Assembly (NCBI GenBank): GCA_964605095.1
Contig: CAZSBS010000012.1
Span: forward strand, 1-33,490
DNA from: JAUWQU01 sp964605095
GTDB lineage: Bacteria; Planctomycetota; Phycisphaerae; SM23-33
Direction of reading: 5' to 3'
Length of the DNA stretch: 33,490 nt
Part shown: positions 17,352-25,099 of the stretch, in pieces
Layout: the number at the start of each line of letters is the position of its first letter
How positions within the stretch are numbered: position 1 is the first letter of the stretch
The notes under the pieces: model-generated
What the model was told of the DNA's origin: nothing
What the model saw: the letters and a program-made list of their open reading frames with translations, nothing else
Databases searched by the model: none
Position numbers and translations under genes: made by a program

Positions 17352-17381
17352 AGTCTACGGGCCAGGGGCGGGGGCTGTCAA
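17352..17381 (-). promoter_or_regulatory. Sigma70 promoter of the tRNA-Gln/glmU operon
   Basis: On the minus strand TTGACA (17376-17381), 18-base spacer, TAGACT (17352-17357). Transcription would begin near 17345, about 200 bases before the tRNA. No gene is seen in 17148-17474. Confidence 0.65.
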
Positions 17382-17474
17382 TAGGGAAACGCGGCGTTTT
17401 TCGTAATGGGGGTGTACGCGGGTTTTCTGGCAGTCGGTTTCTGAGCCCGCCAGGGCCTGTACGACCTCGCCCAG

Positions 17475-17604
17475 GGCACGGTAGCATTGGGCATCCCCGT
17501 TAGGGGTCCCAAGGACTTGCCCATGAGTCGCAGGGCTATCTTGGCCCTGCTCCGTTTTACAACACGGGCAAGTCCTTGGGACCCCTAACGGGGATGCCCG
17601 TGCC
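17475..17604. repeat. Large perfect inverted repeat (MITE-like)
   Basis: Two perfect 34-base arms (17489-17522 and 17566-17599) face each other across 43 bases. The spacer contains its own hairpin GCAGGGC/GCCCTGC (17530-17536, 17544-17550). Each arm contains an inner CCCC-GTTA-GGGG turn. Outside the arms GGCACGG (17475-17481) also pairs with CCGTGCC (17598-17604), interrupted on the left by a few bases. The element ends 13 bases before the first ATG of the methyltransferase. Confidence 0.75.
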
Positions 17605-17616
17605 ACGCCTTTTAGC

Positions 17617-18279
17617 ATGAAACCATTTGTCTCGGATCCGTTTATGAATGACAATGGACCGGCTATGAATGACAAAAATGACAAAGGCGTTTACCAGGAA
17701 AAATACACCAAGGCCAATTTCATCACGCGCCGGCTCGTGGATGGGTTCTTCCAGGCCACGGGCGAACTTATCGCAGCCCTGCCGGCCGTGCGGACCGTCA
17801 TCGAGTTCGGCTGCGGGGAAGGGGTAAGTACGCAACGCCTTTCAAGGCTCTTGCCCGCTGGCGCCGCCTTTGAAGCCAGCGACTTCGATGAGCGGCGCGT
17901 TGCGGCGGCCCGGCAGCTTAATCCGGACATCCGATGCGTGAAGGAATCTCTTTACGAGCTGGACCGGCCGGGGGATGCATTCGACCTGGTCATCGTGCTG
18001 GAAGTGCTGGAGCATCTGGACGACCCTGACCGCGCCCTGCGGGAAATATGCCGCGTCGCCCGGAAATGGGTGATCCTGTCCGTCCCGCGCGAACCTCTCT
18101 GGCGGCTGATGAATCTCGCGAGGCTGAAGTACGCCAAGTCCCTGGGCAACACGCCCGGCCACGTGCAGCACTGGTCCTCGCGGGCGTTCAGAAGATTCGC
18201 CGGGCAATACGGAGTTGTGCGGAAATGGCGAACTCCTCTGCCATGGACGATAATACTCCTGGATGTTGAAGGCGCGTGA
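17617..18279 (+). CDS. Class I SAM-dependent methyltransferase
   Basis: A protein of up to 220 residues of the Methyltransf_11/UbiE-like class. The SAM-binding motif I is VIEFGCGEGVST (about 61-72); the acidic position that contacts the ribose lies in ASDFDERRV; motif IV is FDLVIVLEVLEHLDDPD and a post-motif strand is KWVILSVPREPLWRL. The substrate is not predictable. Start is uncertain among ATGs at 17617, 17644 and 17665: none has a strong ribosome site, and conservation probably begins near VYQEKYTKANF. It is preceded directly by the 34-base inverted repeat, which would fold at the 5' end of its message. Confidence 0.75.
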   Translation: MKPFVSDPFMNDNGPAMNDKNDKGVYQEKYTKANFITRRLVDGFFQATGELIAALPAVRTVIEFGCGEGVSTQRLSRLLPAGAAFEASDFDERRVAAARQLNPDIRCVKESLYELDRPGDAFDLVIVLEVLEHLDDPDRALREICRVARKWVILSVPREPLWRLMNLARLKYAKSLGNTPGHVQHWSSRAFRRFAGQYGVVRKWRTPLPWTIILLDVEGA

Positions 18280-18334
18280 AGGCGGGTGAGTCACGGGCCG
18301 GGGGCGCTCAAGCAGGGGCGCTAATGACTTGCCC

Positions 18335-18763
18335 CTATCCGCCCCTCCTTTCCAGGCATATCTGATTCCACATGAAGACATCCGTCACTTCTACCCTCTC
18401 CCGTTCGCCAAGTTCGACTCGGGCTTGGCCTCGGGAAGGCCACATTTCGTAGACCCGCACAACGCGCCCCCGGTGTGGGCCGACGAGAATATGCACCATA
18501 TCGCCCTCGCGAAAGGGGGCCCCGTTTATCCTGCTGCTTATCCAGTAGAGGAGAGGCCACAGCGCAAGTGCGCCAAGAATCCAACCAAGAAACCCGGCAG
18601 CGGTAACGGGCACAATCAAGAGAAGAATGCTCAGCCCGTCAGGATGCCGCAGGATGTAGACAAACAGATCCCATAGCGAAAGGCATATAAAGCCCACGGC
18701 TCCCCCCCACGTTGCGATTTGCAACCCGTGGGCAAGGACGTATTGAATCTTCCAGGGTGTCAT
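18335..18763 (-). CDS. Small membrane protein with KOW-like C-terminal domain
   Basis: A 142-residue protein I do not recognise as a named family. Two hydrophobic segments (about 17-38 and 43-72) are followed by a soluble beta-rich part with FREGDMVHILVGPHRGRVVR, which has the spacing of a KOW motif, and a C-terminus VEVTDVFMWNQICLERRGG. The start is supported by AAAGAG about eight bases upstream. The soluble part probably faces the cytoplasm; function unknown. The two flanking genes are on the opposite strand, so it is a single-gene unit. Confidence 0.55.
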   Translation of the reverse strand: MTPWKIQYVLAHGLQIATWGGAVGFICLSLWDLFVYILRHPDGLSILLLIVPVTAAGFLGWILGALALWPLLYWISSRINGAPFREGDMVHILVGPHRGRVVRVYEMWPSRGQARVELGERERVEVTDVFMWNQICLERRGG

Positions 18764-18828
18764 ATTCCGACTCTTTCCACACCACCGTCAGGTTGGGACC
18801 GGTGGCATTTTCTCCCAAGTACGTCATC

Positions 18829-18862
18829 CGCGGTGCCATGCTTCCGTTCGCGGAAGCATGTC
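18829..18862. repeat. CATGCTTCCG repeat, copy A
   Basis: CGCGGTGCCATGCTTCCG followed by a short turn and CGGAAGCATGTC, a palindromic unit. Two related copies lie at 25995-26062 and 26439-26478. Confidence 0.6.
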
Positions 18863-19027
18863 CGGGTTAATGCCTGGCATGGTTCCGGGCCCATTGCACC
18901 AACGATAACGCCGTGGCGCGGGGATTCAAGGACGAAGGCGGCGACTGGGACATGCACGCGACAACGCAGGCCCGGCAAACTCGCCCAGCGAATTCTCGCC
19001 AGTTTCACTTTCACTTCAGGTGGGTAA

Positions 19028-19095
19028 TATAATATGCATGGCGGTGCGGGTCGGCCAGGTGAGCCGACCGCCCGAACAATACGCGGAATACCGCG
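19028..19095 (+). promoter_or_regulatory. Promoter and hairpin leader of the PepSY-like gene
   Basis: A perfect TATAAT at 19028-19033 without a clear -35. The leader carries GGTCGGC/GCCGACC (19049-19055, 19063-19069) and CGCGG-AATA-CCGCG (19082-19095), the latter overlapping the start of the ribosome site. Apart from repeat copy A, the rest of 18764-19109 shows nothing. Confidence 0.45.
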
Positions 19096-19109
19096 AAGGA
19101 GAAGCTGCA

Positions 19110-19466
19110 ATGAAAGGCTGGACATTGTTGGTGGCGGGCGTGCTGGTCTTGGGTTTTGTGGCGGCCGGGGCCTTGTACGCGGAAGAGACGAAGGCGAAAA
19201 ACGAGGAGAAGGTCACGATCGATCAGGTTCCCGCGGCCGTGAAGGCGACGATCCTCAAGGAGGCCGGGGACAATAAGATCACCGAGATCGAGAAAGAGAC
19301 CAAGGACGGCAAGACCATTTACGAAGCCGAGTGGATCGTCGGCGACAAGAAGATCGAGATCAAGGTGGCCGAGGACGGCACGCTGCTGAGCAAGAAGACC
19401 GAAGACGCCGACGAGGACAAGGACGACGACAAGGACGAGGGCGGCGACAAGGACGACGACAAGTAA
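19110..19466 (+). CDS. Secreted PepSY-like protein with acidic tail
   Basis: A 118-residue exported protein. Signal peptide at 1-24 (ending GALYAEE), then one domain resembling the PepSY-like family: VTIDQVPAAVKATILKEAGD, ITEIEKETKDGKTIYEAEW and KIEIKVAEDGTLLSK. The last 25 residues are an Asp/Lys/Gly run of DEDKDDDKDEGGDKDDDK type, likely disordered and possibly metal-binding. Such proteins bind or inhibit partners in the cell envelope, but no partner is seen here. The start has GAAGGAGA eight bases upstream. Own promoter and terminator, so monocistronic. Confidence 0.75.
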   Translation: MKGWTLLVAGVLVLGFVAAGALYAEETKAKNEEKVTIDQVPAAVKATILKEAGDNKITEIEKETKDGKTIYEAEWIVGDKKIEIKVAEDGTLLSKKTEDADEDKDDDKDEGGDKDDDK

Positions 19467-19545
19467 CAGCAGGCGACAAGGTCCTGGACGCGAGACGAAT
19501 CTCTGACAACCGCAAGGCGGCTTTGATCGCCAGTTGATGTTCATT

Positions 19546-19590
19546 CGGGCAGACGGCCCGGGAATACCGGGGCGCCTGCCCGTTCTTTTT
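19546..19590 (+). terminator. Intrinsic terminator of the PepSY-like gene
   Basis: CGGGCAG (19546-19552) pairs with CTGCCCG (19576-19582), with inner pairing of CCCGG and CCGGG, followed by TTCTTTTT. Confidence 0.75.
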
Positions 19591-20167
19591 CCGTCTGCCC
19601 GCCTTCGTTCAGGGGCGGGTGGCGCGGTTGGGTAATGCCTCTATTACGGGGGTATATCGACCAGTTTGGTTCTGCGGCGACCAAGCCAAAGCGGCGGCGT
19701 CTCGGCGCGCCGGGACCGCTTTGGCTTACACCGGCCGCCCCGATTTCGATCCTATTCCGCCAAGTCCATCTTGGGCGGGGGCCGCGTTTGGTCGCTATGG
19801 GCTTGTTGACGGCGGAGTTCATCGAGGCCGCGAAATACGTAACGGCGCAGGTGGTTCTTCCGCCGGTCTTGTGGCTGGGATTGAACCTGCACACGCCGCA
19901 CTTGGACTTCCACGACGGGGTCTTGCCCTTGAACGACGATCGGCGAGACAGTCGGCTTACCGCCCGGACCCCGACGATGTTGGATCGCTCCAGTTCCCAT
20001 GCTGGAAGCGTAGGATTCGCCCGACACGTCGGCAAACCCGCCACTTGCAGTGGACCCCGCGTGAAGAAATGCGCGGAGAGAAAGAGATGCTAATCATTTA
20101 TTGGGAAAAAGGTTAACGCCAGCATCGAAAACCATTTCAAACATATTCGAACATAAATCTTGTCGAA
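19591..20167. other. Region without a supported gene
   Basis: Several overlapping open frames cross this stretch on both strands and none has a recognisable domain or a good ribosome site. The minus-strand frame through about 19760-20000 has GC-rich third positions and a CGVCRFNPSHKTGG stretch, so it could be the remains of a gene. A 12-base perfect inverted repeat (AAGCCAAAGCGG, 19683-19694, with 19716-19727) lies inside. From 20098 the sequence turns AT-rich ahead of the hcp operon. Confidence 0.4.
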
Positions 20168-20209
20168 TTGACGTAAGTCAAGGTACCTGCCCGGCGAATC
20201 GCCGAGAAT
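20168..20209 (+). promoter_or_regulatory. CRP/FNR-family operator and promoter of the hcp operon
   Basis: TTGAC-GTAA-GTCAA (20168-20181) is a perfect palindrome of the FNR/DNR/HcpR type. A weak -10, GAGAAT (20204-20209), lies where a site centred near -41.5 would activate. The first gene starts 95 bases downstream of the site. The regulator gene is not in the window. Confidence 0.6.
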
Positions 20210-20275
20210 GTGAGTGAAGGTCGAGGCCAGTGCGACGTGAGTTGGACAAGAGATGCCCGGCCGGAAGGATGAACG

Positions 20276-21100
20276 ATGAACAAGCTGCAAACGCGAAAGA
20301 TCGTCAGGATAGATGAAGACAAGTGCGACGGCTGCGGGGCTTGCGTGCCGAGCTGTGCCGAGGGCGCGATTCGCGTCATTGACGGCAAGGCGCGCCTGCT
20401 GGCGGAGAACCTTTGCGACGGCCTGGGCAACTGCCTGGGCAAGTGCCCCAAGGACGCGATAATCATCGAGGAGCGCCCGGCTGAGGAGTTCGACGAGGCG
20501 GCGGTGGAGAAGCATTTCAACGCAGAGAACGCTGAGAGCGCAGAGAAGAAAGCACAAGCTTCAGGCGGGGAAACACAGGCTGCCAGCTACGGACTACAGG
20601 CTACAGGGCACGGCCCGCACGGTGGCGGGGGGTGTCCGGGGACGCGTCCGCGTCAGCTTCAGCCGGCTGCCCAGTCCGCGCCGCGGGCCGGTTTGCCTGC
20701 AGGCGCGGGCGGGCCGGGGCCTGTAAGCCGGCTTGGCCAGTGGCCCGTGCAGTTGGCGCTGGTCCCGACGGCGGGGCCGATCTGGCAGGACGCCGATGTG
20801 CTGATCGCGGCCGACTGCGTCGGCTTCGCGCTGCCGGACTTCCACGAGCGGCTGCTTGCGGGCAAGACACTCGTTATCGCATGCCCCAAGCTCGACGACG
20901 TCGAGCCGTACGTCGCCAAGCTGACGGCGATCTTCACCCGCAACGCGATTCGCTCGATCACGATGGCGCACATGGAAGTGCCCTGCTGCGGCGGGATCGT
21001 CCGGGCGGTGCAGGCGGCCCTGGCTGCGTCCGGCCGGACGGACATTCGCATGACGGACATCACGGTCGGAATAGACGGGACAATTCAAAGGGTGAGTTGA
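20276..21100 (+). CDS. Ferredoxin-like iron-sulfur protein, Hcp partner
   Basis: A 274-residue protein. The N-terminus has a full 4Fe-4S motif (Cys17, 20, 23, 27) and a second site with only three cysteines of the classic four (Cys47, 53, 57; Leu at position 50). Residues about 81-110 (FNAENAESAEKK and on) are low-complexity and match a CGCAGAG-type DNA repeat read in frame. The C-terminal domain (about 111-274) begins HGPHGGGGCPG and contains SRLGQWPVQLALVP, LIAADCVGFALPDFHE, CPKLDDVE and HMEVPCCGG, features of the iron-sulfur proteins that neighbour hcp in anaerobes. It probably passes electrons to Hcp. Start supported by GGAAGG. Gap to hcp is 72 bases. Confidence 0.78.
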   Translation: MNKLQTRKIVRIDEDKCDGCGACVPSCAEGAIRVIDGKARLLAENLCDGLGNCLGKCPKDAIIIEERPAEEFDEAAVEKHFNAENAESAEKKAQASGGETQAASYGLQATGHGPHGGGGCPGTRPRQLQPAAQSAPRAGLPAGAGGPGPVSRLGQWPVQLALVPTAGPIWQDADVLIAADCVGFALPDFHERLLAGKTLVIACPKLDDVEPYVAKLTAIFTRNAIRSITMAHMEVPCCGGIVRAVQAALAASGRTDIRMTDITVGIDGTIQRVS

Positions 21101-21172
21101 GCCGCATACAATAGGACAGACGGACTCCTCACCGAAAGACGCCTCTCAGAGGCAAAAGGAAAGGATTGCAAG

Positions 21173-22825
21173 ATGAGCATGTTCTGCTACCAGTGTGAAC
21201 AGACGGCCAAGGGCACGGGCTGCACGGTTCAAGGCGTATGCGGCAAGGACCCCCAGACCGCGGCCCTTCAGGACCTGCTGGTCCACCTGGTCAAGGGAAT
21301 CGCCCGTTATGCCCACCGCAGCCGGCAAATGGGCGCCAAGGACCGCGACGTGGACGTATATGTCGTCAAGGCGCTGTTTTCGACGGTCACAAACGTGAAT
21401 TTCGACCCTCAGAGGCTCGAAAAGGTGCTCAGACAAGGCGAAAAGGTGCTGGATAAGGCGCGCGCCACGTACGAAAGAGCGTGCGAAAAGGCGGGAAAGA
21501 AGCCCGAAACGCTGGGTTGCCCCGCGGGAAAGACGCTGGCCGGCACGCTCGATGATCTGATTCAGCAGGGCCACGAGGTGGGTATTGCACACCGGCTGGA
21601 CGATCAAGGCCCCGATGTGACGGGCTTGCAGGAGCTTTTGATGTACGGCCTGAAGGGCACCGCCGCTTACGCCGACCACGCCCGGATCCTAGGCCGGCAG
21701 GACGATGAGGTCTACGCATACTTCCACGAGGCGCTGGATTTCCTGACCACCGACGCCGCCAAGGACATCGGCCAGCTCGTCCCGGCCGTGCTGAAGTGCG
21801 GGGAAGTCAACCTGAAGGTGATGGGCCTGCTGGACGCCGCGAACACCGGCGCTTACGGCCAGCCGACGCCGACGGCCGTTCGCGTGACGCCCGTGGCGGG
21901 CAAGTGCATTCTTGTTTCCGGGCACGACCTGAAGGACCTGGCGATGCTGCTTGAGCAGACGGCCGGGACGGGCATCAACGTCTACACTCACGGCGAGATG
22001 CTGCCTTGCCACGGCTATCCGGGGCTAAAGAAGCACCCGCACCTGGTTGGCAACTACGGCGGGGCCTGGCAGGACCAGCGCAAGGAGTTCGACGAGTTCC
22101 CCGGCGCGATCCTGATGACCACCAACTGCATACAGAAGCCCAAAGAAAGCTACGTCGGGCGGATCTTCACCTGCGGCCTGGTCGCTTGGCCGAACGTCAC
22201 GCACATCGCCGACGGCAACTTCGCGCCGGTGATTGCGGCGGCCCTGGCGGCGCCTGGCTTTGCAGCGGATGAGCCCGAAAAGACCATCCTCGTGGGCTTC
22301 GGGCACAATGCCGTCCTCGGCGTGGCCGACAAGGTCGTCGAGGCCGTCAAGGCTGGGGCGATCAAGCGGTTCTACCTCATCGGCGGCTGCGACGGCGCCA
22401 AGCCGGGGCGCAACTACTACACCGACTTCGCCCAGGCCGTGCCGAAAGACTGCGTGATCCTCACGCTTGCCTGCGGCAAGTACCGCTTCAACAAGCTGGA
22501 CTTCGGCGATATCGGCGGCATCCCGCGCCTGCTGGACATCGGCCAGTGCAACGACGCGTACTCAGCCATCCAGATCGCCATCGCCCTGGCCGGGGCGTTC
22601 AAGTGCGGCGTCAACGACCTGCCGCTGTCGATCATCCTTAGCTGGTACGAGCAGAAGGCCGTCTGCATCCTGCTTACACTGCTGCACCTGGGCATAAGGG
22701 ACATCCGCATCGGGCCGTCGCTGCCGGCCTTCGTGACCCCGGCCGTGCTCGACGTGCTGGTCAAGAACTTCAACATCATGCCCGTGACGACCGCCCAGGC
22801 CGACCTGGCGGCGACGCTGGCTTGA
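21173..22825 (+). CDS. hcp: Hybrid cluster protein / hydroxylamine reductase
   Basis: A 550-residue Hcp, cytoplasmic, with NO-reductase and hydroxylamine-reductase activity in studied members. The N-terminal cubane ligands are Cys5, Cys8, Cys17 and Cys23 (C-x2-C-x8-C-x5-C), the spacing of Hcp from strict anaerobes. Hybrid-cluster ligand regions are all present: THGEMLPCHGYPGLKKHPHL, TNCIQKPKESY, FTCGLVAWP, IGGCDGAKPGRNYYT and LACGKYRFNKLDFGDIGGIP. Length is normal. AAGGAAAGG lies before the ATG. Second gene of an operon with the ferredoxin-like protein, under a predicted CRP/FNR-family operator, which fits induction by nitrosative stress or anoxia. Confidence 0.95.
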   Translation: MSMFCYQCEQTAKGTGCTVQGVCGKDPQTAALQDLLVHLVKGIARYAHRSRQMGAKDRDVDVYVVKALFSTVTNVNFDPQRLEKVLRQGEKVLDKARATYERACEKAGKKPETLGCPAGKTLAGTLDDLIQQGHEVGIAHRLDDQGPDVTGLQELLMYGLKGTAAYADHARILGRQDDEVYAYFHEALDFLTTDAAKDIGQLVPAVLKCGEVNLKVMGLLDAANTGAYGQPTPTAVRVTPVAGKCILVSGHDLKDLAMLLEQTAGTGINVYTHGEMLPCHGYPGLKKHPHLVGNYGGAWQDQRKEFDEFPGAILMTTNCIQKPKESYVGRIFTCGLVAWPNVTHIADGNFAPVIAAALAAPGFAADEPEKTILVGFGHNAVLGVADKVVEAVKAGAIKRFYLIGGCDGAKPGRNYYTDFAQAVPKDCVILTLACGKYRFNKLDFGDIGGIPRLLDIGQCNDAYSAIQIAIALAGAFKCGVNDLPLSIILSWYEQKAVCILLTLLHLGIRDIRIGPSLPAFVTPAVLDVLVKNFNIMPVTTAQADLAATLA

Positions 22826-22839
22826 AGAAGAAGGGTTTA

Positions 22840-23010
22840 GGGAATAGATAGTATGTAGTAGAGTAGTGTCCTGTAAAACAGAAGAGAAGAAGATCATAGG
22901 TCTTAGGGAAGAGCAGCCCAACATGAACCTTCGGTTCCACCGGAAGCAGGAAAAGACCGAGGACGAGAACGAGGGTTGTCTCCTGCTCCCCGCGACCTGC
23001 CACCAAAGAG
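22840..23010. repeat. Low-complexity intergenic stretch
   Basis: Purine-rich, internally repetitive sequence between hcp and the ThuA-like gene: TAGTATGTAGTAGAGTAG near 22848, GAAGAGAAGAAGA near 22880, and GACCGAGGACGAGAACGAGG near 22955. Nothing here looks like a gene; it appears to be remnants of simple repeats. Confidence 0.45.
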
Positions 23011-23049
23011 CCAGGAGCTAACACCTTTTTTTCAAAGTGGAGCGTAGCG

Positions 23050-23685
23050 ATGAAAGCACTGATAGTTTACGGAGGATGGGCCGGGCACGAGCCGGGGCCG
23101 GTCAGCGAGATTATCGCCGAGGCCCTGCGGACTCATGGGTTCGAGGTGACGCTGTCGGATACGCTGGACAGCTATAACCAGCTCGATGCCCTGCTTGAAC
23201 TGGACCTCATCGTCCCGCACTGGACGGCCGGCAAACTCAGCAATGACCAGACCAACAACCTCTGCCAGGCCGTCGAGCAGGGTGTGGGCCTGGCGGGCTG
23301 CCATGGCGGGATGGGCGACGCCTTCCGCGACAACCCCAACTATCAGTTCATGGTCGGCGGGCAGTGGGTGGCTCATCCGGGCGACCAGCTCACGTACACG
23401 GTTCACATCCTGGACCACGCCGACCCCATCACGGCCGACCTCAAAAGCTTCAGCATCACCAGCGAGCAGTACTACATGCACGTCGATCCGTCGAACCACG
23501 TGCTGGCGACGACCACGTTCGAGCGCAACGGCTGCACCATGCCGGTAGTGTGGAAGCGCATGTGGGGCAAGGGCAGGGTGTTCTACAGTTCGCTGGGGCA
23601 CTGCGCCAAGGAGTTCAGCCAAGTGCCCGAGTTGCTGACGCTGCTGACCCGCGGCATGCTCTGGGCGGCCGAGGGAAAAAAATAA
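23050..23685 (+). CDS. ThuA-like domain protein
   Basis: A 211-residue protein of the ThuA (trehalose-utilisation-like, glutamine amidotransferase fold) family. It starts MKALIVYGGWAGHEPGP and has the family's DLIVPHWTAGKLS, GVGLAGCHGGMGDAF, VGGQWVAHPG, ITSEQYYMHVDP and MPVVWKRMWGKGRVFYSSLGH segments. Full length. ThuA proteins of planctomycetes are mostly uncharacterised and linked to sugar metabolism. GTGGAG lies eight bases before the start. No signal peptide, so cytoplasmic. Stands alone, ahead of a GGAACC repeat tract. Confidence 0.88.
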   Translation: MKALIVYGGWAGHEPGPVSEIIAEALRTHGFEVTLSDTLDSYNQLDALLELDLIVPHWTAGKLSNDQTNNLCQAVEQGVGLAGCHGGMGDAFRDNPNYQFMVGGQWVAHPGDQLTYTVHILDHADPITADLKSFSITSEQYYMHVDPSNHVLATTTFERNGCTMPVVWKRMWGKGRVFYSSLGHCAKEFSQVPELLTLLTRGMLWAAEGKK

Positions 23686-23689
23686 AGCG

Positions 23690-23765
23690 GAACAAGGTAT
23701 TAGGAACCTGGAACCCGGGAGAAGAAAAAGGCGGACCTGGGAACCCGGAACATGGAATCAGGAAC
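23690..23765. repeat. Degenerate GGAACC tract, second copy
   Basis: Runs of GGAACCTGGAACCCGGG type directly after the ThuA-like gene, the same family as the tract forming the tail of the hydrolase gene at 2715-2800. Confidence 0.6.
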
Positions 23766-23847
23766 AACGCGTACTGGCCCCGCGGCATGCTTGTTTCCGC
23801 GAACACGACCCAGGGCGCAAGTGCCGTTGCGGAAAAGCGTTACAAAG

Positions 23848-23889
23848 GGCCCCCGCCGGCGGAATTGTCTTGCAGGCAGGGGCCTTTTG
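23848..23889 (+). terminator. Possible terminator after the ThuA-like gene
   Basis: Imperfect stem of GGCCCCCGCC with GGCAGGGGCC, followed by TTTT. It overlaps the start of the accA promoter region. Confidence 0.4.
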
Positions 23890-23949
23890 GGCGTATACTG
23901 GATGATCGGTATTGGATAGCGCATCAAAAGGACGCCACCAGCGTCCTTT
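23870..23949 (+). promoter_or_regulatory. accA promoter and leader hairpin
   Basis: TTGCAG (23870-23875), 18-base spacer, TATACT (23894-23899); the -10 is good, the -35 weak. The leader then forms a perfect 9-base stem AAAGGACGC/GCGTCCTTT (23927-23935, 23941-23949) with a 5-base loop and TTTCTT at its end, which could attenuate transcription ahead of accA. Confidence 0.45.
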
Positions 23950-23997
23950 CTTGGTATTATGCGGCTGTCGGTTGTTGTGGCCGGGAAAGGCGAAGGC

Positions 23998-25023
23998 ATG
24001 GCGAAGAGCAATAATTCCGCATTCGAGGACGGCTACTCCCTGCCGTTTGAGAAGCCCATAGCCCGGCTGCAAAAGCAGGTCGCCGACCTGGAGGTCGAGC
24101 AGGTCAAGACCGGGCGGGACTATGCCAGCGAAATCCGCCAGTTGCGGAATCAGTATGTCTCCCTGCTCCGCAAGACCTACCAGAGCCTGACGGCCTGGGA
24201 GACGGTGCAGGTCGCCCGCCACCCCCACCGGCCTATCGCCGGCGATTACATCGACCGCATCGCAAAAGACTTTGTTGCCTTGCATGGCGACCGGCGCTTC
24301 GCCGACGACAAGGCCATCCGGGCCGGCTTCGGGCGGATCGGCACGGAGAAGGTTGCCCTCATCTGCCAGCACAAGGGTCGCGACACCAAGGAGAAGATCC
24401 TGTGCAACTTCGGCTGCCCGCATCCGGAAGGCTATCGCAAGGCATTGCGGGTAATGAAATTGGCGGAGAAGTTTCACCTGCCGGTCGTCTGCCTGGTGGA
24501 CACGGCCGGGGCGTATCCGGGCCTCGGCTCGGAGGAGCGAGGCGTCGCCGAGGCCATCGCGGTGAACATGCGTGATATGAGCCGCCTGCGGACGCCGATC
24601 GTCTGCGTGGTCATCGGCGAGGGCGGAAGCGGCGGGGCGCTCGGCATCGCCGTCGGCGACCGCATGGCCATGATGGAGTTCTCGTGGTACTCGGTGATAT
24701 CGCCGGAGGGCTGCGCGGCCATACTCTGGCGGATGGGCGAAAAGGCGCCCGAGGCCGCCGAGGCCATGAAGATCACCGCAAAGGACCTGCGGGCGCTGGA
24801 CGTCATCGACGACATCGTGCCCGAGCCGCTCGGCGGCGCCCACCGCGACGTGGCCGAGGCCGCCAACAACCTCGAACGACACATCGTCCGCACCCTCCGC
24901 GAACTCGCCCGCGTGCCGCTGGAAAACCTCTTGGCCCACCGCTACGACCGCTGGCGCCGAATGGGCAAGTTCCTCCGCGGCCAGCAGCAAGCGGCCCAAG
25001 AGGCGGGCGCGACGGCGGAATAA
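23998..25023 (+). CDS. accA: Acetyl-CoA carboxylase carboxyltransferase subunit alpha
   Basis: A 341-residue enzyme subunit; with AccD it moves the carboxyl group from biotin to acetyl-CoA, the first step of fatty acid synthesis. Seen: FEKPIARLQKQVADLE at the N-terminus, ARHPHRPIAGDYI, LHGDRRFADDKAI, CPHPEGYRKALRVM, DTAGAYPGLGSEERG, IGEGGSGGALGI, and SVISPEGCAAILWR. The family is usually 315-325 residues; the extra length is a basic/Gln-rich C-terminus. The ATG at 23998 begins MAKSNNSAFED and has AAAGG upstream; the ATG at 23959 adds 13 residues and is less likely. accD is not next to it. Confidence 0.95.
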   Translation: MAKSNNSAFEDGYSLPFEKPIARLQKQVADLEVEQVKTGRDYASEIRQLRNQYVSLLRKTYQSLTAWETVQVARHPHRPIAGDYIDRIAKDFVALHGDRRFADDKAIRAGFGRIGTEKVALICQHKGRDTKEKILCNFGCPHPEGYRKALRVMKLAEKFHLPVVCLVDTAGAYPGLGSEERGVAEAIAVNMRDMSRLRTPIVCVVIGEGGSGGALGIAVGDRMAMMEFSWYSVISPEGCAAILWRMGEKAPEAAEAMKITAKDLRALDVIDDIVPEPLGGAHRDVAEAANNLERHIVRTLRELARVPLENLLAHRYDRWRRMGKFLRGQQQAAQEAGATAE

Positions 25024-25099
25024 TGGGTGGTGGCCGCTATAACAGGCTCGATCTGTCGTAAGAACACCTTGGAGCGATTACCCGCACAAGGAGATTTTC

